Shown one piece after another: positions 1 through 11,164 of a stretch of DNA of 35,419 nucleotides. Numbering within the stretch: the stretch's first letter is position 1; the number at the start of each line of letters is the position of its first letter. The translations under genes and the position numbers were made by a program. The notes under the pieces were generated by a model, which did no database searches, was not told the origin of the DNA, and worked only from the letters and a program-made list of their open reading frames with translations. Origin of the DNA: Saccoglossus kowalevskii (Eukaryota > Hemichordata > Enteropneusta > Harrimaniidae); the NCBI RefSeq assembly GCF_000003605.2, contig NW_003124899.1, positions 569,979 to 605,397 of the forward strand, in the 5' to 3' direction.

Positions 1-591
1 GACCCAGGTTCTAGATCACTTATTTATTAAATTGTAATTCACAATGAATAGTAAATACATGGAGGTAAAAAGAGATGCAACTAAATACAATACAATACAA
101 TATTATATATATTTTTGTTTAGCCCTAATTGTAAATTTTACGTTTTTTATTTTTTCAATCAAAATGGAAATAGTTTTAAACTTTCCAGTCTATCATGTGT
201 GTGCGTTTTTTTGTTTTGTTTTTTGGCATGGGATGAATTCAGAATTGATGAATAATAAATTAGAAACTTCAAAGGTATAAAATCGACACTTTGCATAAAC
301 GTTACTTCTGACCTTGCTCATAATATAATATGAAATCTGACAAATACTATATGGCCTAAAATGAGGTATCGTTCTTAAAATCGAGTAAGTACGTTTATTT
401 GTGCCGCAGTTACGTAATCAATCACGTTCTAATACTGAGTGCATAGTCCTAGTTTATATCGCTTGCCTTATTTAGTCGCTCGAATAATTACTGTGAATAC
501 ACTGGAACAACAGTCTGATTGTTGCGGGAAATTCGAAGACATAAAACAGTTGCATGCATAGTCTATCATCTGTATCTGTGGTTTATTCTAG
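1..591. other. Upstream flank or intron of the DsbA-like gene
   Basis: I see no exon here that I can support. The open frame at 44-280 is AT-rich low-complexity sequence with no recognisable domain. The segment ends in a pyrimidine-rich tract and TTCTAG, which serves as the splice acceptor for the exon at 592. It is therefore most simply intron of the DsbA-like gene, whose N-terminal exons would lie left of the window. Confidence 0.5.
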
Positions 592-2876
592 CTTAAAGGA
601 AAATGGTAAAGCCGTCGGCATTGATTTCACGTGTAAAACTGAATTACTACCAAACACCACTTTGGTTCATACACTGGTGGAGTACTCTAAGCAGGCCGGT
701 GGTAGCACGCAGAACGATCTTGTAGAAGTCTTGTTTAAGGTAATTAAAGCGCGGTGGTCGTCGCGCTGGGCATCTGCGACATTTGTTTTGATAAACATTG
801 ATTTTCCCACAGTCCAATGTGCTCTTCTAATGGAAATCACAAGTATGAAGGTTGATCTAGGCGCGGCTTGCACTGAATGCCGCCAGTGACTCTTTTGATA
901 CCTTCCAATCACCTAAAACTTACCTAATTTAAGCTTGGAAACGTCTCAGTTTGTACTCCTTCATCTGCACGAAAGTTAAAGTTGCTATCTTTGTTTATAT
1001 GAGACCCATATATCTCGCGCATGCGTGGCGTGACGACCATCGTACTTTTTCCGGTCATCATTTTGCAAATTTATGTATTTTCAATATATTTTTACATAAA
1101 ACAAAATTGGCAGGTGGGAATGTACTTATTATTCAATATGTTTTTAATATTCATTAACGCAGTTTGGTAGTACCTTTGCTTTACAAACTTATCTTGTCCA
1201 CTCAAGTTGAAAATTCACCTTTAGTCACCATTTTAGGATTTGAGTCGCCGGATTACATGCGTGTACTTTATCTTGTCGTTTTTGTATTTTACAGGCGCAC
1301 TTCACTGATGCTGAAGGGCAGACTTTGGACAACCTTCTAAAGTATGCCAAGTCTGTCGGTCTGGATGTAGATGCTACGAAATCTCACATAACCAACCCTG
1401 ATAACCAGAAAGTTATTACCAGTAAAGCTAAGGAATGGAGTGACAAAGGCGTTACTGGTAATGTTTGTCTTAGTTATTTGTCATTACAAAGGCGACGACG
1501 ATAATTACCCTCCGTAATCGCACTTTTTTGAAACGGTCACGTGTAAAGATCAGGCCCACAAAATCACGTGCACTAACTAGATCACGCTTTCGAGACCACA
1601 CGTGACATGTGCAAGATTGATTAGACCATGGAGGTTTACCTCCACAAGTGGACGGAGTTGCCATATAAAGCATGCCCGTGGACGTACGAAAAAACACGCG
1701 CGCACAAAACACCTGGGTGAAATTTATAAGCTGGTATATGAAATCGAACAATGACGAATACCAACTAAAAAATTTGGTAAAAAAAATAAAGATTCCTTTA
1801 TTAATGTGAATACGTGACCTTTTAAAGGTTGATTCGATTTGAGATTGATACTTTAACCGTTTTAAGTGAAACTGCGATACTTTCATCCATGTTTACTGAA
1901 AAGAAGTCGATTTAAATGTCCAATATATATATATATATATAAGTAGTCGCACAAAAACGCCGGGACTTGCGAATTGAAAGTTCAGGTACATTAACATAGA
2001 TAAGAGATGACGTATACAGCTGCACTTTGATTCGTTGTCAATGCTCGTCAACATTTTTTAATTAGCGTAATCACCGGCGTGATTCCGCTCCGATTTTCAC
2101 TCCATCCCAAGGGGTCGCCTGCAGATGCGTTCAGTCGAGATTTCTTTCGCAGTCACGCTAGTTTTCGCGATCACGTTAAAAAGGCTAAATTGACAGTTAT
2201 TTATTTGTAAACCAAAAAAAAAAGTCCCAACTTTGCCACTCTGGAGGCTTGATCTCTTATGAACAAACGGCATTATGGAAATGAAATGTGGTACACTTAC
2301 TTAGTCGGTATTTAAATTTATAACTCTTTTTCGAGGCCAAAACTGTTTAGAATGCTTGTCAATGAATCAAAAACAAAGTAATAATTCGAGAATGAAATTG
2401 ATAAATGTTATGATGAATGATAAAAATGTAACTGGTTTTCCAATATTGACTCTCTTTAAATACAACGCATTTGACTCGAATTTCGCCGCTCGTCGCCGAG
2501 TTGTTGTACGCAAAGGTAGCCCGCACGCCATGTTTTGAACACTTACCGTTGAGGGCAGCATACGCAACCGAAATACTGAGCAGGTGGCAAAGGTAGTCGG
2601 GAAATGCCCAGGAAATCTAGTCTAAATTGCAAAGTTTTGCCCGCTTTGAATATGTTTCTTTGAACGTAATCAGGGCATGAAATCAGGCAGGATGTATCTC
2701 TCCGTCTTTACTTGCTAATTATTTAGATTTCTGTTTAAATCGTCCAATAATGTGCATGTCATTGTTTTTCTTATTCAGAAGTTCCATATTTCGTCATTAA
2801 CGGTGAGGCAGTCTTCCATGGAGACAAAGACGAAGCATCGTTTCTGAAGGAATTTGAGCGCCTGGCGAAACGTTAA
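592..2876 (+). CDS. DsbA/FrnE-type thioredoxin-fold protein, C-terminal three exons (5' partial)
   Basis: Three exons join in frame: 592-739, 1295-1457 and 2779-2876, with a TAA stop at 2874-2876. All junctions are GT/AG, and the phases agree (phase 0 after exon 1, phase 1 after exon 2). The joined product of about 135 residues runs from LKENGKAVGIDF through NTTLVHTLVEYSK, LVEVLFKAHF and GQTLDNLLKYAKSVGLD to VPYFVINGEAVFHG. This is the C-terminal half of the DSBA oxidoreductase family that includes bacterial FrnE and 2-hydroxychromene-2-carboxylate isomerase-like proteins. The VP of VPYFVING is the expected cis-proline strand opposite the active site. The CxxC/SxxC-bearing N-terminal part is not in the window. 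Function is inferred only as thiol-disulphide or glutathione-related chemistry. The family is known; the substrate is not deducible. Confidence 0.85.
1922..1942. repeat. (AT)n microsatellite
   Basis: A short AT dinucleotide run of about ten units lies in the second visible intron of the DsbA-like gene (1458-2778). The rest of that intron shows nothing I can name. Confidence 0.9.
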
Positions 2877-3172
2877 CACAAGATTGGACGACACAACGTG
2901 GGAGTTCGTGAGATCTCGCCACACAGATCGGTTCACTGGCTGTAATGCAGTTGATGACGGTCCTGGGGTAAATAAAATAACCCCTAGTCCTGAGAGAAAT
3001 ACTGTATGCCCAGAAGAAAATATCGGTGTGAGCCAGACCTCCCCGGTACTCGGGAGTGATAAATAGCACATATTCTCGTTTGTAGAATGATTTAATGGCG
3101 TAATTACCAGTACTATGTGATTATGCATTCAGACTAGACATACAATGAATATGGCGGTCATTTTTCAGGATT

Positions 3173-3178
3173 AATAAA
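3173..3178 (+). promoter_or_regulatory. Candidate polyadenylation signal of the DsbA-like gene
   Basis: AATAAA lies about 300 bases after the TAA stop at 2876, on the coding strand. It is the first canonical hexamer in a plausible 3' UTR position; one at 2970-2975 (AAATAAAATAA context) is closer but could also serve. Neither assignment is proven without transcript data. Confidence 0.4.
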
Positions 3179-3179
3179 T

Positions 3180-4886
3180 ATTTTTGTTTATATTTTATGT
3201 TACTTTGTGCATGCTATATCCCCCATCTGACTACCACCCCCAATGTCAAACGTATACGATGTATGTCTACACACGTAGAACTTCATGCTACAACCCCCCC
3301 CCCCCCCCCAATAACTTGCTGAACCAACCAACACCGTTCTGTCGACGTGCACTTACATTTAGAGATGCTGAATTGTTAGAGTTTTGTTTAGGATTGTACA
3401 TTTCTCGGAGTTCGGTTAATTGACCTTAGAGTTACAATTTGGGCGTGATTTTTGGGATGGTGTCGCAAGAATGGGTGTGGTTTCAAGAATATAGTCGTAG
3501 TGTAACTCTGTGGTGTTCGCAACAGCATCTCGTCCAGACTTTGGGTCTCCATTTATTGGAGTGGCATAATGAAGTAGTACGACTTTTATGTGTTTACCTC
3601 TAGATAGTATTCAGTGCCGAGTGAGAGTGGACAGCAGCATACGGAGGGGGGGGGGGTTACTGCATCCAAATCGATTGACAAGTAAATAGATCGGCCACAC
3701 CAACGTCATCACCCCGTAGTCTTTATATTTGCCAAGTTTTGAACCGGACGTTAGAAATAAATCAGTCGCATAAAGGATACTTTATCTCCTCAGTGAATCC
3801 ACCCTTGCTTGCAACTAATCCCGCTTGTACCTCTAGCCGATCTCGTGCATATTGTTTAATCATTTTGAGTTCCCCCTAAACTCGGGCGGGGTGGGACTGA
3901 ATAAAACCATGTACTCGGACGGTAATAGCGTTGTATATGGGTAGATGACCTGCATATTACAACCGCGGTGATGTTGTGGTGCCTGCCGTAAAACTAAGTC
4001 GTATGTCCCGACACTTCCAGTGGCACGCCTCCGACATGGACAGATAACACTGCCATATTAATATGCATTCGTACCAATCACGTGCGTGTCGCCATATCAC
4101 ATGATCAATGGTCGGAGTCCAATTTGCTGAAATGTTTATTGACCTGAATCCAGGGCTTCGTGCGAAGCGGGGCACATGTCTGGACACGTGTGCCCGAATG
4201 ATGAACTAGAGTACTCCTTACTGGGAGGTGTGGGGGCGTTGCTGGATTGGATTTGCAATGCTAGTGCCGCATTCACCGTACTGTATATTGGCTTTAGTTT
4301 ATGTATCCCGCCATCAACGTTACCAGTTTGTAACTCGTTCATTTCATGAGAATTGATAAACATGTTGATAGTATAGGGAAATGAGTGTATAATCAGATAA
4401 AGTTGTTAAACTACTTAATAAACAGACTATTATCTAATAATAAATTTTAAGGATATAGTTATTGTATCCAGAAGAAGTGAAGTGAAATAATTACATTAAC
4501 ACCAATCAAACTGTTGTTTTTATAAGCACTTATCGGATAATATTGTGTACCGAACAGAAATGAATCGAACAGGCATATTCCAGCCATTACTTATAAATAA
4601 TGTAGCATACAGGTGTATTTATTGATGTTTACACACTTGGTTATGGCAAATTCCTGGGCGAGGACTTTTATGCAAGGTGTTGTGGTAAAGAACGCCACCA
4701 AGAGGTGTTTATCATAAAACACTGCGAATATTGTTCCACACTAGGAATAGAGGGCGCCGCATTGTTCGTATTACCTACATATGTTTAGAATAAACCATTG
4801 GGGATTCCATTCCAATTAAAAAAAGTATTGTACTTGTTTGATAATTGATTGCAGAGCCATTAAATAAAAAGATATCTGGAAATCAG
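3180..4886. other. Intergenic stretch without a recognisable gene
   Basis: This lies between the DsbA-like gene and the 3' flank of esterase gene A. It holds a 16-base C run (3294-3309) and an 11-base G run (3646-3656). Open frames here are short and have no recognisable domain. The part at about 3900-4350 is less AT-rich than its surroundings but gives no coding signal I trust. Confidence 0.6.
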
Positions 4887-5250
4887 ATATGCAGATAATT
4901 AATGGGTCACATGACCAGCTATCACTTTATTCAAGTATAATCATCCCTGTGCATAATCAGTAGTAAATGTGTATCTAAAATGTATTTTTGTGAATTAAAT
5001 ATGTGAATAATTAATTACCATGACCAGGTAATACTTAATTCAAATATTTCCATCATTTTGCGTAAAACCCAATAAGAAGTCTGCATCTAAAATAGATTTC
5101 TGTTGATTATATATGTGCATAATTAATAAGGTAACACTACCAACTAATACTTCATTCGAATATCTTTCTCCATATGCATAATATCCTGTTAATAATAAAT
5201 GTGTATCTAAAATATATTTTGTAAATTAGATATGTGAATAATTAATACAT
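4887..5250. repeat. 112-119-bp tandem repeat, about three diverged units
   Basis: The phrase ATATG followed by AATAATTAAT or a variant recurs at 4887, 4999, 5111 and 5230, giving periods of 112, 112 and 119. Inside each unit the order is preserved: a motif resembling CATGACCAG/CACTACCAA, then TTCAAATAT or TTCGAATAT, then a TGCATAAT-like block, then GTATCTAAAATATATTT. Units are clearly diverged, so the array is old. It lies just beyond the 3' end of the minus-strand gene A. Confidence 0.75.
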
Positions 5251-5585
5251 TATTAAGATGGAACAACAATAGGATTCAATTCGATTATATTTTGATGGTA
5301 GTTCGTGGAATCAAAATATTAAACACAACTGACATTACAATTTCGAAAGATATTACTTTTTTGAGGAAGTAGTGTTTAATACTGGAAACAAATACTAGAC
5401 CTTAAATGAGAATGGCAGCTGAGATGCTAGATAGTTTATTCTCTCTTCAAATCAAGTTCAACACTCTCGTCATCATTTCTATTGTTCTGAATACCATACT
5501 TAGGTAAGGAGAACATAATTTGCATTTGGTGAAAACACTTAATACATTGATTTGGATAAGAAATGACAAACTGTGATTCTAATGT
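5251..5585. other. 3' flank of gene A
   Basis: AT-rich sequence between the tandem repeat and the stop codon of gene A. It presumably contains the 3' UTR of that minus-strand gene. I did not find a clear AATAAA on the minus strand close to the stop. Confidence 0.4.
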
Positions 5586-8500
5586 TTATAAATTATCACG
5601 ACTGAACTGCAATAATTCATCCATAGACTGTTTACAGACTGCACACGTCAATGGGCCTGTGAAGAGCGTGAGCATTCCATGCCATCCACTTTTGTAGTGT
5701 TTCCATGTTACTGGCACATTGGCATCTTCCAGTTTCTTTGCGTAGAAAATACCATCATCTCGCAATACATCAAATTCTGCTGTAACGATATATGCCGGTG
5801 GCAATCCTTCCACAGTAGATGCCATCAGTGGGGCAAAGGATGGATTCAGAATATAGCTCTCCAGGTGTGCTGAGATTTCCACATCCCCAAAGTCTGAATC
5901 GTTCGGTGGAGTATAATCTCGCTGTTTGAATTCTGTGGGTATGACATCATGGTGCATTATATGCCGCTGATCTTTCTTAACGGGAGGTGAAGTATGATTG
6001 TTGACTTTCATAGCGGCAACGTACGTTAGAGAACCAGTTAGATACAATGACCAAAATTCAGCCATCATATGCTGATTTAGGATGAAAAAGTTTTTATTTT
6101 GTTGATAGGAGGGAGTGAGAAAGTTTAGACTCTGTAGACATGGATAAATCAGACCCTGGAATTTCACTTTAGGTAGACTCATTTGTTTGTATTCTTCTTG
6201 CAAAGTCAACAAATTTGCCGTTGCTGCAGCCAGATTTCCCCCAGCGCTAACACCAACCAGAGCAATTCTGTGTGGGTCAACATTGTAGTCTTTGGCATGC
6301 TGGAGAAACCATACAGTAGCTTTGACCACATCTTGTAATGGGACCGGGAATGGATGTTCTGGTGCACATCGATAGCTGAAAATTAAAAAAAACCCACATA
6401 AATGTGAGACCAAATGCGTTGACCAGTTTTATTCAAATAATCTCACGTAATCTCGCATTCGAAAAAAAATGTGCGCATCATTTTATATTTTATAAAGGTA
6501 TAATAGATATATAGATATGATGAGAGATGCATACAAAATGAAGTGACTTATATTTGAATGACTAAATTTGCGATGTATTCTCTCCCTGAAGTCGATATTC
6601 AAGGCCAGACATCAAGATAATGCTGACCATAGCTAACAATTTTGTGTTAATATTTGTGACATTAATACGTATCGAAAATGATTAATTAGGTCAATTAGGG
6701 AGAACGTATAGTACTCACTCAATAGATACCAGTACAATGCCTAGTCTTGCCGCCATGTAGTTGGTCTGGTGATGATATGAATCTGCAGGTAGGAAAGGTG
6801 ACACACAATATGTGGGGATCATTCACACCCTCAAAGTGTACATATTTGCGTTCTATATTAAAAGTACAACATAATATCCATTTTAAAGCGGGACGATCGT
6901 CACCTGCGCACGCGCAGAAATTGAGTCCCAAGCGACGATAACAACACATGCTAAAAAAAAAAAAAACGCAAAGGCTCATGGACAGACGCTTGTCTGTAAA
7001 CAAAGACACGCTATGACCATCTGACGCATGCGCAGGTGACGACTCCGCGCTGTAATTGAATATTACTTGATTCGCGTTTTGCTTTCATCGTGTGGGCAAC
7101 GAATACCTACCTACACTGCCAAACACCCAGCCACCACCATGAATGTACACCATACCAGCAATGGGCTCGTTAGATTTCTCTACCGGTTGATAGACATGCA
7201 CTCGAACACCATCAAATATTTCATCATGGAATGTTACACTTGGTTCATCACTACTGAACAATCGTCCTTGAAAGCTTAGTGCCAATCTTGTGAAATTGAT
7301 TCTGTCTGTGAAACCAAATAGCACTGGGCCAATACCCTAGAACATAAATACACGAAAACGATTACAACGTGTTCTTACTCCATCTACTTGAAATTAACTC
7401 AATTATAAAGACACATTCAGTCAAACGCTGTCCCACTTACATGCTGTTATTTCTTGCGTGCCGATTTATTTGTTTATTCGTATGAGCCGAATCTCTACAG
7501 AAATTAGTTAAAACATTTAGCAAGAAGCACATCTTCAAGTATGGTTTTGGGAGACTGCGGACGACTTCCATTATTTTGCTATTACTCAACACGCTGCATT
7601 AACTGGCTTAGGATTACCAGATTAGGGAACGAGCGTCTGCCAAATAAAGCTTATAAAATGCTTTTAGATATACACAATCAAGGCAAACGCACATGGGCTA
7701 CTGAAATAATGCTCCTATTAGACAATTTAGGTTTTGGCACAGTATGGGAAAATCAAGGCGTTGAAAACAGTGAAAATTTTCTACTTGAGTTCAAAAGCCG
7801 TGCGCAAAATGAAGGTAAAAGAATTTGGTACTCGGATATATGTACGGCAGAGAAAACAGATCATTATCGACAATTTAAATTTAACTTTGGCAGAGAAATG
7901 TACTTAAAGCTTTCAGTCAACACAAAACTTCGTAGAGCATATGGTGTTCAGATCAACCCCTAGCTATAGAAGTCGGTAAACACAGAGGAATCGTCAGAGA
8001 GTATAGAATTTGCGATTTATGTTTGTCTGAAATTGAAGACGAGTTGAAAACTCAACACATTCAGGCAAACATTTCTCCCCCAGTCTCTCCAGGACCATAC
8101 AGCAAACACCTTGCAGGATTTTCACAAGATAATTGCATCAGACAACCCGACTGATATTGACAGTGTTGCTCTATTTTGTTTTCATGTATTTAAAATTAAA
8201 GAGAAATTGTAATTTAAGTCTTTTATACTTTATTTTCAAACCTATGACAGAAATGTAATGATTTATTATTATTTAGAAAGAAGGCAATGCCTTTAATATC
8301 ACATACAGTTATACCCTAAATTTAGTGATTATATTTCAATTATATGTACACATTTTATTGTAATGGTCGGTTTCTACCAATTTACTGAATAACTGTCATG
8401 AAATAGTTTTCGCGTATCTGTTGACCGACTTATTTAGCTGATTACTAGTGAATGACTACGTAATACCTGTCATCATTTAGGCTCATGCGAGGTCCTGGAC

Positions 8501-9630
8501 GGAACTTGGCTCAGTGATTTGGAACTAATTACGATATAACCATCGCCATCCGGACCGCTATTTCTGACAGTTGGTATTTGCAGTTATTAATGTAGTGAAC
8601 GATTAATCAAAAGATATGACGTGTCCAGTACTTAGTGTGATTGGCTATGTGTAAATTGAATGTGTGAAGGTTACGCCTTGTGTCTTTAAACTTCTTTGTA
8701 ATTGGTTAAGTTTTGATACGTAATAAACGGTCTAAGTCCTTGGTACCAGAGAGAGCTCCACGAGGCGAGAGAGTCTTGGTCAGTCCTGGGCAGAGACCCC
8801 GACGAGGCAGTTTGCCTTGAGGCGTTCTCGATGTGGTTAAAGACTAGCTATTGACACATATTTCGTTGTGTGTGTCTTATTTGACTGTAAAGCTTAAGTG
8901 ACTTTATATGCCAAAATATGTATGGCAAGTGAACGATTAATCAAAAGATATGACGTGTCCAGTACTTAGTGTGATTGGCTATGTGCAAATTGAATGTGTG
9001 AGGGTTACGCCTTGTTTCTTTAAACTTCTTTGTAATTGGTTAAGTTTTGATACGTAATAAACGGTCTAAGTCCTTGGTACCAGAGAGAGCTCCACGAGGC
9101 GAGAGAGTCTTGGTCAGTCCTGGGCAGAGACCCCGACGAGGCAGTTTGCCTTGAGGCGTTCTCGATGTGGTTAAATACTAGCTATTGAAACATATTTCGT
9201 TGTGTGTGTCTTATTTGACTGTAAAGCTTAAGTGACTTTCCCGGTCCGGTATCTCAAGCAGACGTGACATAGAGACAGACGAGAATTTCCCCCTGACATA
9301 ACAAGCAGGTGATTGCAGATGAATGTAACTTTTCTGATGTAAACCCCAAGTTTCGTACAGAAACCATCTGATTATATGTCAAAATATGTATGGCAAGTTG
9401 CCATAATTGGATTGGTAGGCACTTTGTCATATTTTGTGCAAGATACACTAACAGTTAACAATGTATTAAGTATTATGAACAAAGTTTTTTTTACTCACCA
9501 CCAGTTTTGCAATTTGTCTGGTAGCAAATACTACTCTCAATGTCATTGGCTCTGCGATCCCATCAGGCAACGGACAGTACATAAAATATGCAAATAAGAC
9601 ACCAAACGCCATGAACCAATAAAGCCTCAT
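5586..9630 (-). CDS. Gene A: arylacetamide deacetylase-like (AADAC/NCEH1) esterase, complete four-exon coding model
   Basis: Exons in transcript order are 9630-9499, 7336-7111, 6782-6719 and 6375-5586 (132, 226, 64 and 790 nt). All junctions are GT/AG with matching phases, giving 403 codons plus stop; human AADAC is about 399. Residues 1-28 form a hydrophobic signal anchor followed by YCPLPDGIAEP, the AADAC hallmark after the membrane segment. HGGGW (110-114) is the oxyanion hole, S184 lies in GVSAGG, D343 in FDVLRDD, and H373 in GWHGM. The last two numbers coincide with the human AADAC catalytic Asp and His. An NHT sequon is present. Known family role: type II ER-membrane, lumen-facing hydrolysis of esters and amides (lipid or xenobiotic). 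The substrate here is unknown. Oddity: the family GDSAGG reads GVSAGG (GTT for GAC). Intron 1 carries a LINE fragment and a tandem duplication; intron 2 carries a MITE. Confidence 0.9.
6883..7055. mobile_element. TTAA-flanked MITE, copy 1 (in intron 2 of gene A)
   Basis: The element starts TTAA-AGCGGGACGATCGTCACC and ends GGTGACGACTCCGCGCTGTAA, so it has long terminal inverted repeats. The right TTAA has decayed to GTAA. The copy at 19734-19898 aligns over the whole length, differing mainly by an A run in this copy. TTAA target duplication is characteristic of piggyBac-type transposition. At about 170 bp it has no coding capacity and would be non-autonomous. Confidence 0.8.
7535..8075 (+). 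mobile_element. LINE-type retrotransposon fragment (post-RT C-terminal region), frameshifted
   Basis: The frame at 7541-7963 reads through motifs LGDCGRLPLF, TRCINWLRITR and LPNKAYKMLLDIHNQGKRTWA. I recognise these as the region C-terminal to the reverse transcriptase in jockey/CR1-like LINEs of invertebrates. After the TAG at 7961-7963 the homology continues in another frame (from about 7960) with EVGKHRG, REYRICDLC and EIEDE. That is the usual cysteine-containing tail of these proteins. So at least one frameshift and a 5' truncation are present. The fragment lies inside intron 1 of gene A, antisense to the gene. Confidence 0.75.
8594..9395. repeat. Tandem duplication of a 312-bp, LTR-like sequence
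   Basis: Positions 8594-8905 and 8928-9239 are near-identical 312-bp copies (a handful of substitutions). Both carry two CCAAT-like boxes (ATTGGCTA, ATTGGTTA), an AATAAA and a GA-rich block. Copy 1 is followed by ATATGCCAAAATATG (8906). The same stretch, as ATATGTCAAAATATG, follows copy 2 only after 134 extra bases (9374). The simplest reading is a tandem duplication of a 468-bp unit (8928-9395), with a 134-bp deletion at a TT microhomology in copy 1. Promoter-like boxes plus a polyA signal also fit a solo or tandem LTR, but I see no TG...CA ends or primer site. It lies in intron 1 of gene A. Confidence 0.75.
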
Positions 9631-9862
9631 TCTGGATCAATTCTGTAGATGCAATATACAAGGCAAGACCTGAAGAGCTGAAATGAACACCCGATAGGAC
9701 GCAAAATGTGTTTTTGGTTGGTGCCGTTGTGTGTTTAACCCATAGCCTTTCACAATAAATGTAATACGATGAAAATGACATCATTGATGCAAATACAACT
9801 ATTTTTCAATATTGTGTGTTGTCAAGCACATGAAAAAATTCATATATAATCATATATCCGTC

Positions 9863-10104
9863 AAAATATCATTATCGTGATGCACTATGACCAGGATGGC
9901 TGAACACAAACGTACCATGTAGACGTAAATCAATTTACGCCTAACGTCACTCTGGTTATGCTCCCAAGTGTTGGGCACGAATACTTAATATTCATTGATA
10001 TACCTAATCCATTTCACTCATCACCGATTACGTGTGTTGTTGAAATAGGTCCACCAATGATGCTAAATTTGCCTCAGTTCAACTAAGAGTTAAATATGGC
10101 CACT
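9863..10104. repeat. Dispersed direct repeat, copy 1 (predicted intron 0 of gene A)
   Basis: This segment aligns in the same orientation with 12113-12339. Both start ATATCATTATCG, continue with TGCACTATGACCA and GATGGCTGAACACAAAC, and end in CTAAGAGT and ATGGCCACT. Divergence is visible throughout, with small indels. It lies upstream of the first coding exon of gene A, so copy 2 probably marks another duplicated piece of this locus. Confidence 0.8.
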
Positions 10105-10231
10105 GGCAGTTGGACTTTGACCATGATTCACAAAGCTATTTACGTACAATCATGGTTGGGTCGATATTTACTGTTCAATTACTACAGATGTGTTTACAAA
10201 AGATAAATTGTTGGTATGCTTACATACATAC

Positions 10232-10313
10232 CTCGTGAATTTAATAAACTGTATGTAAATGTTATCGTCATTCAACCGACATCTACTCGGTCCATCCGAT
10301 CACAATCTCAGTC
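10232..10313 (-). promoter_or_regulatory. Predicted non-coding first exon (5' UTR) of gene A, 3' boundary at 10232
   Basis: Coding exon 1 of A, C and E is preceded by a splice-acceptor-like tract ending CAG, 12 bases before the ATG (boundary at 9642 in A). A donor is therefore expected upstream. On the minus strand, 10313-10232 ends ATTCACGAG|GTATGTATG. Gene E has TTTCACGAG|GTACGTAAA at 22838. Upstream of each there is patchy homology (GTAGA, CATTTAC). Pseudogene C keeps the same block at 15026-15125, but its donor is mutated. The transcription start is unknown; only the 3' boundary is supported. Confidence 0.5.
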
Positions 10314-10586
10314 ATTTGTGGTGGATCGAGATGACCTTTATACCGCCAATTTGCTTATATTAATCTCTGAATGGTTTTAAACATAAATTATGGTATGTAG
10401 GATGCATTTGTTTTTGTTTAACATCCCCGTATTCAAGTAGCACACAGAATATTGCCACGACGTTCATTTAAATCCCTTTATAATATGAAATTATATTTGA
10501 GTAACTTCGTTCTAGATTTGACCCTTTGCAGTCAAATGAGTTTCAAAAAGAAGTGAGTACTTATATTGTTAGGACTCAGAGATAGA
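10314..10586. other. Upstream flank of gene A
   Basis: Probable promoter side of gene A (reading leftward), up to the 49-bp minisatellite. I see no distinct TATA box or other element that I would assign. Confidence 0.35.
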
Positions 10587-10739
10587 GGTAGCCTGACAAG
10601 TTGGCGTAGGTGGCGCCCTGGACTGCTAAGATAGTGGTAGCCTGACAAGTTGGCGTAGGTGGCGCCCTGAACTGCTAAGATAGTGGTAACCTGACAAGTT
10701 GGCGTAGGTGGCGCCCTGGACTGCTAAGATAGTGGTAGC
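10587..10739. repeat. 49-bp minisatellite, three full units plus a stub
   Basis: Units start at 10587, 10636 and 10685 with GGTAGCCTGACAAGTTGGCG and contain TAGGTGGCGCCCTGGACTGC. Each is exactly 49 bases. The units differ at only a couple of positions (GCC/ACC, GGAC/GAAC), so the array is young. A fourth unit breaks off at 10739. Confidence 0.95.
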
Positions 10740-11164
10740 TGTCCCTATTTCCATGCTCTCTAAACTATTTCCTTCCAAAAAGTAGTAGATCACAAAATGG
10801 TCGCAATCTTTATAGAAATAAATCTAGCTACTTATTCTTCAAAAGTGAACCCTAATTGAACTTTTGATGCAAATATCCGCCGAGATCTCGTCCAGATCAA
10901 GCAAGATATGAGACTTGTCTGTTTCTCTCAGGCAGTGTTCCAATCGCTTTAATTTTTCCTTTCATTGTTCCAAATCGGCACTACAATGTTGACACCATCA
11001 GAATCGCAATATGACATCTTTGTTGACTTTCCAGGAACAATACAATCAGCTGATTAAAGTGTTTGATTTATTCATGCCTTCAGAATTTGTTATCTAACTG
11101 GTTAAGAAAATGATGATGATGATTCCTGATGGAATACAGGGAATACACGCACATGGACAGACAC
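10740..11164. other. Spacer between minisatellite and fragment B
   Basis: I see no gene here. The exon 2 and 3 regions expected upstream of fragment B are not recognisable. Confidence 0.5.

Noticed and set aside
1470-1886. 138-codon minus-strand open frame
   Set aside because: It sits in an intron of the DsbA-like gene on the opposite strand and has no recognisable motif.
4887-5250. Possible CRISPR-like array because of regularly spaced repeats
   Set aside because: The genome is clearly eukaryotic, the repeats are long diverged tandem units with no unique spacers, and no cas gene is present.
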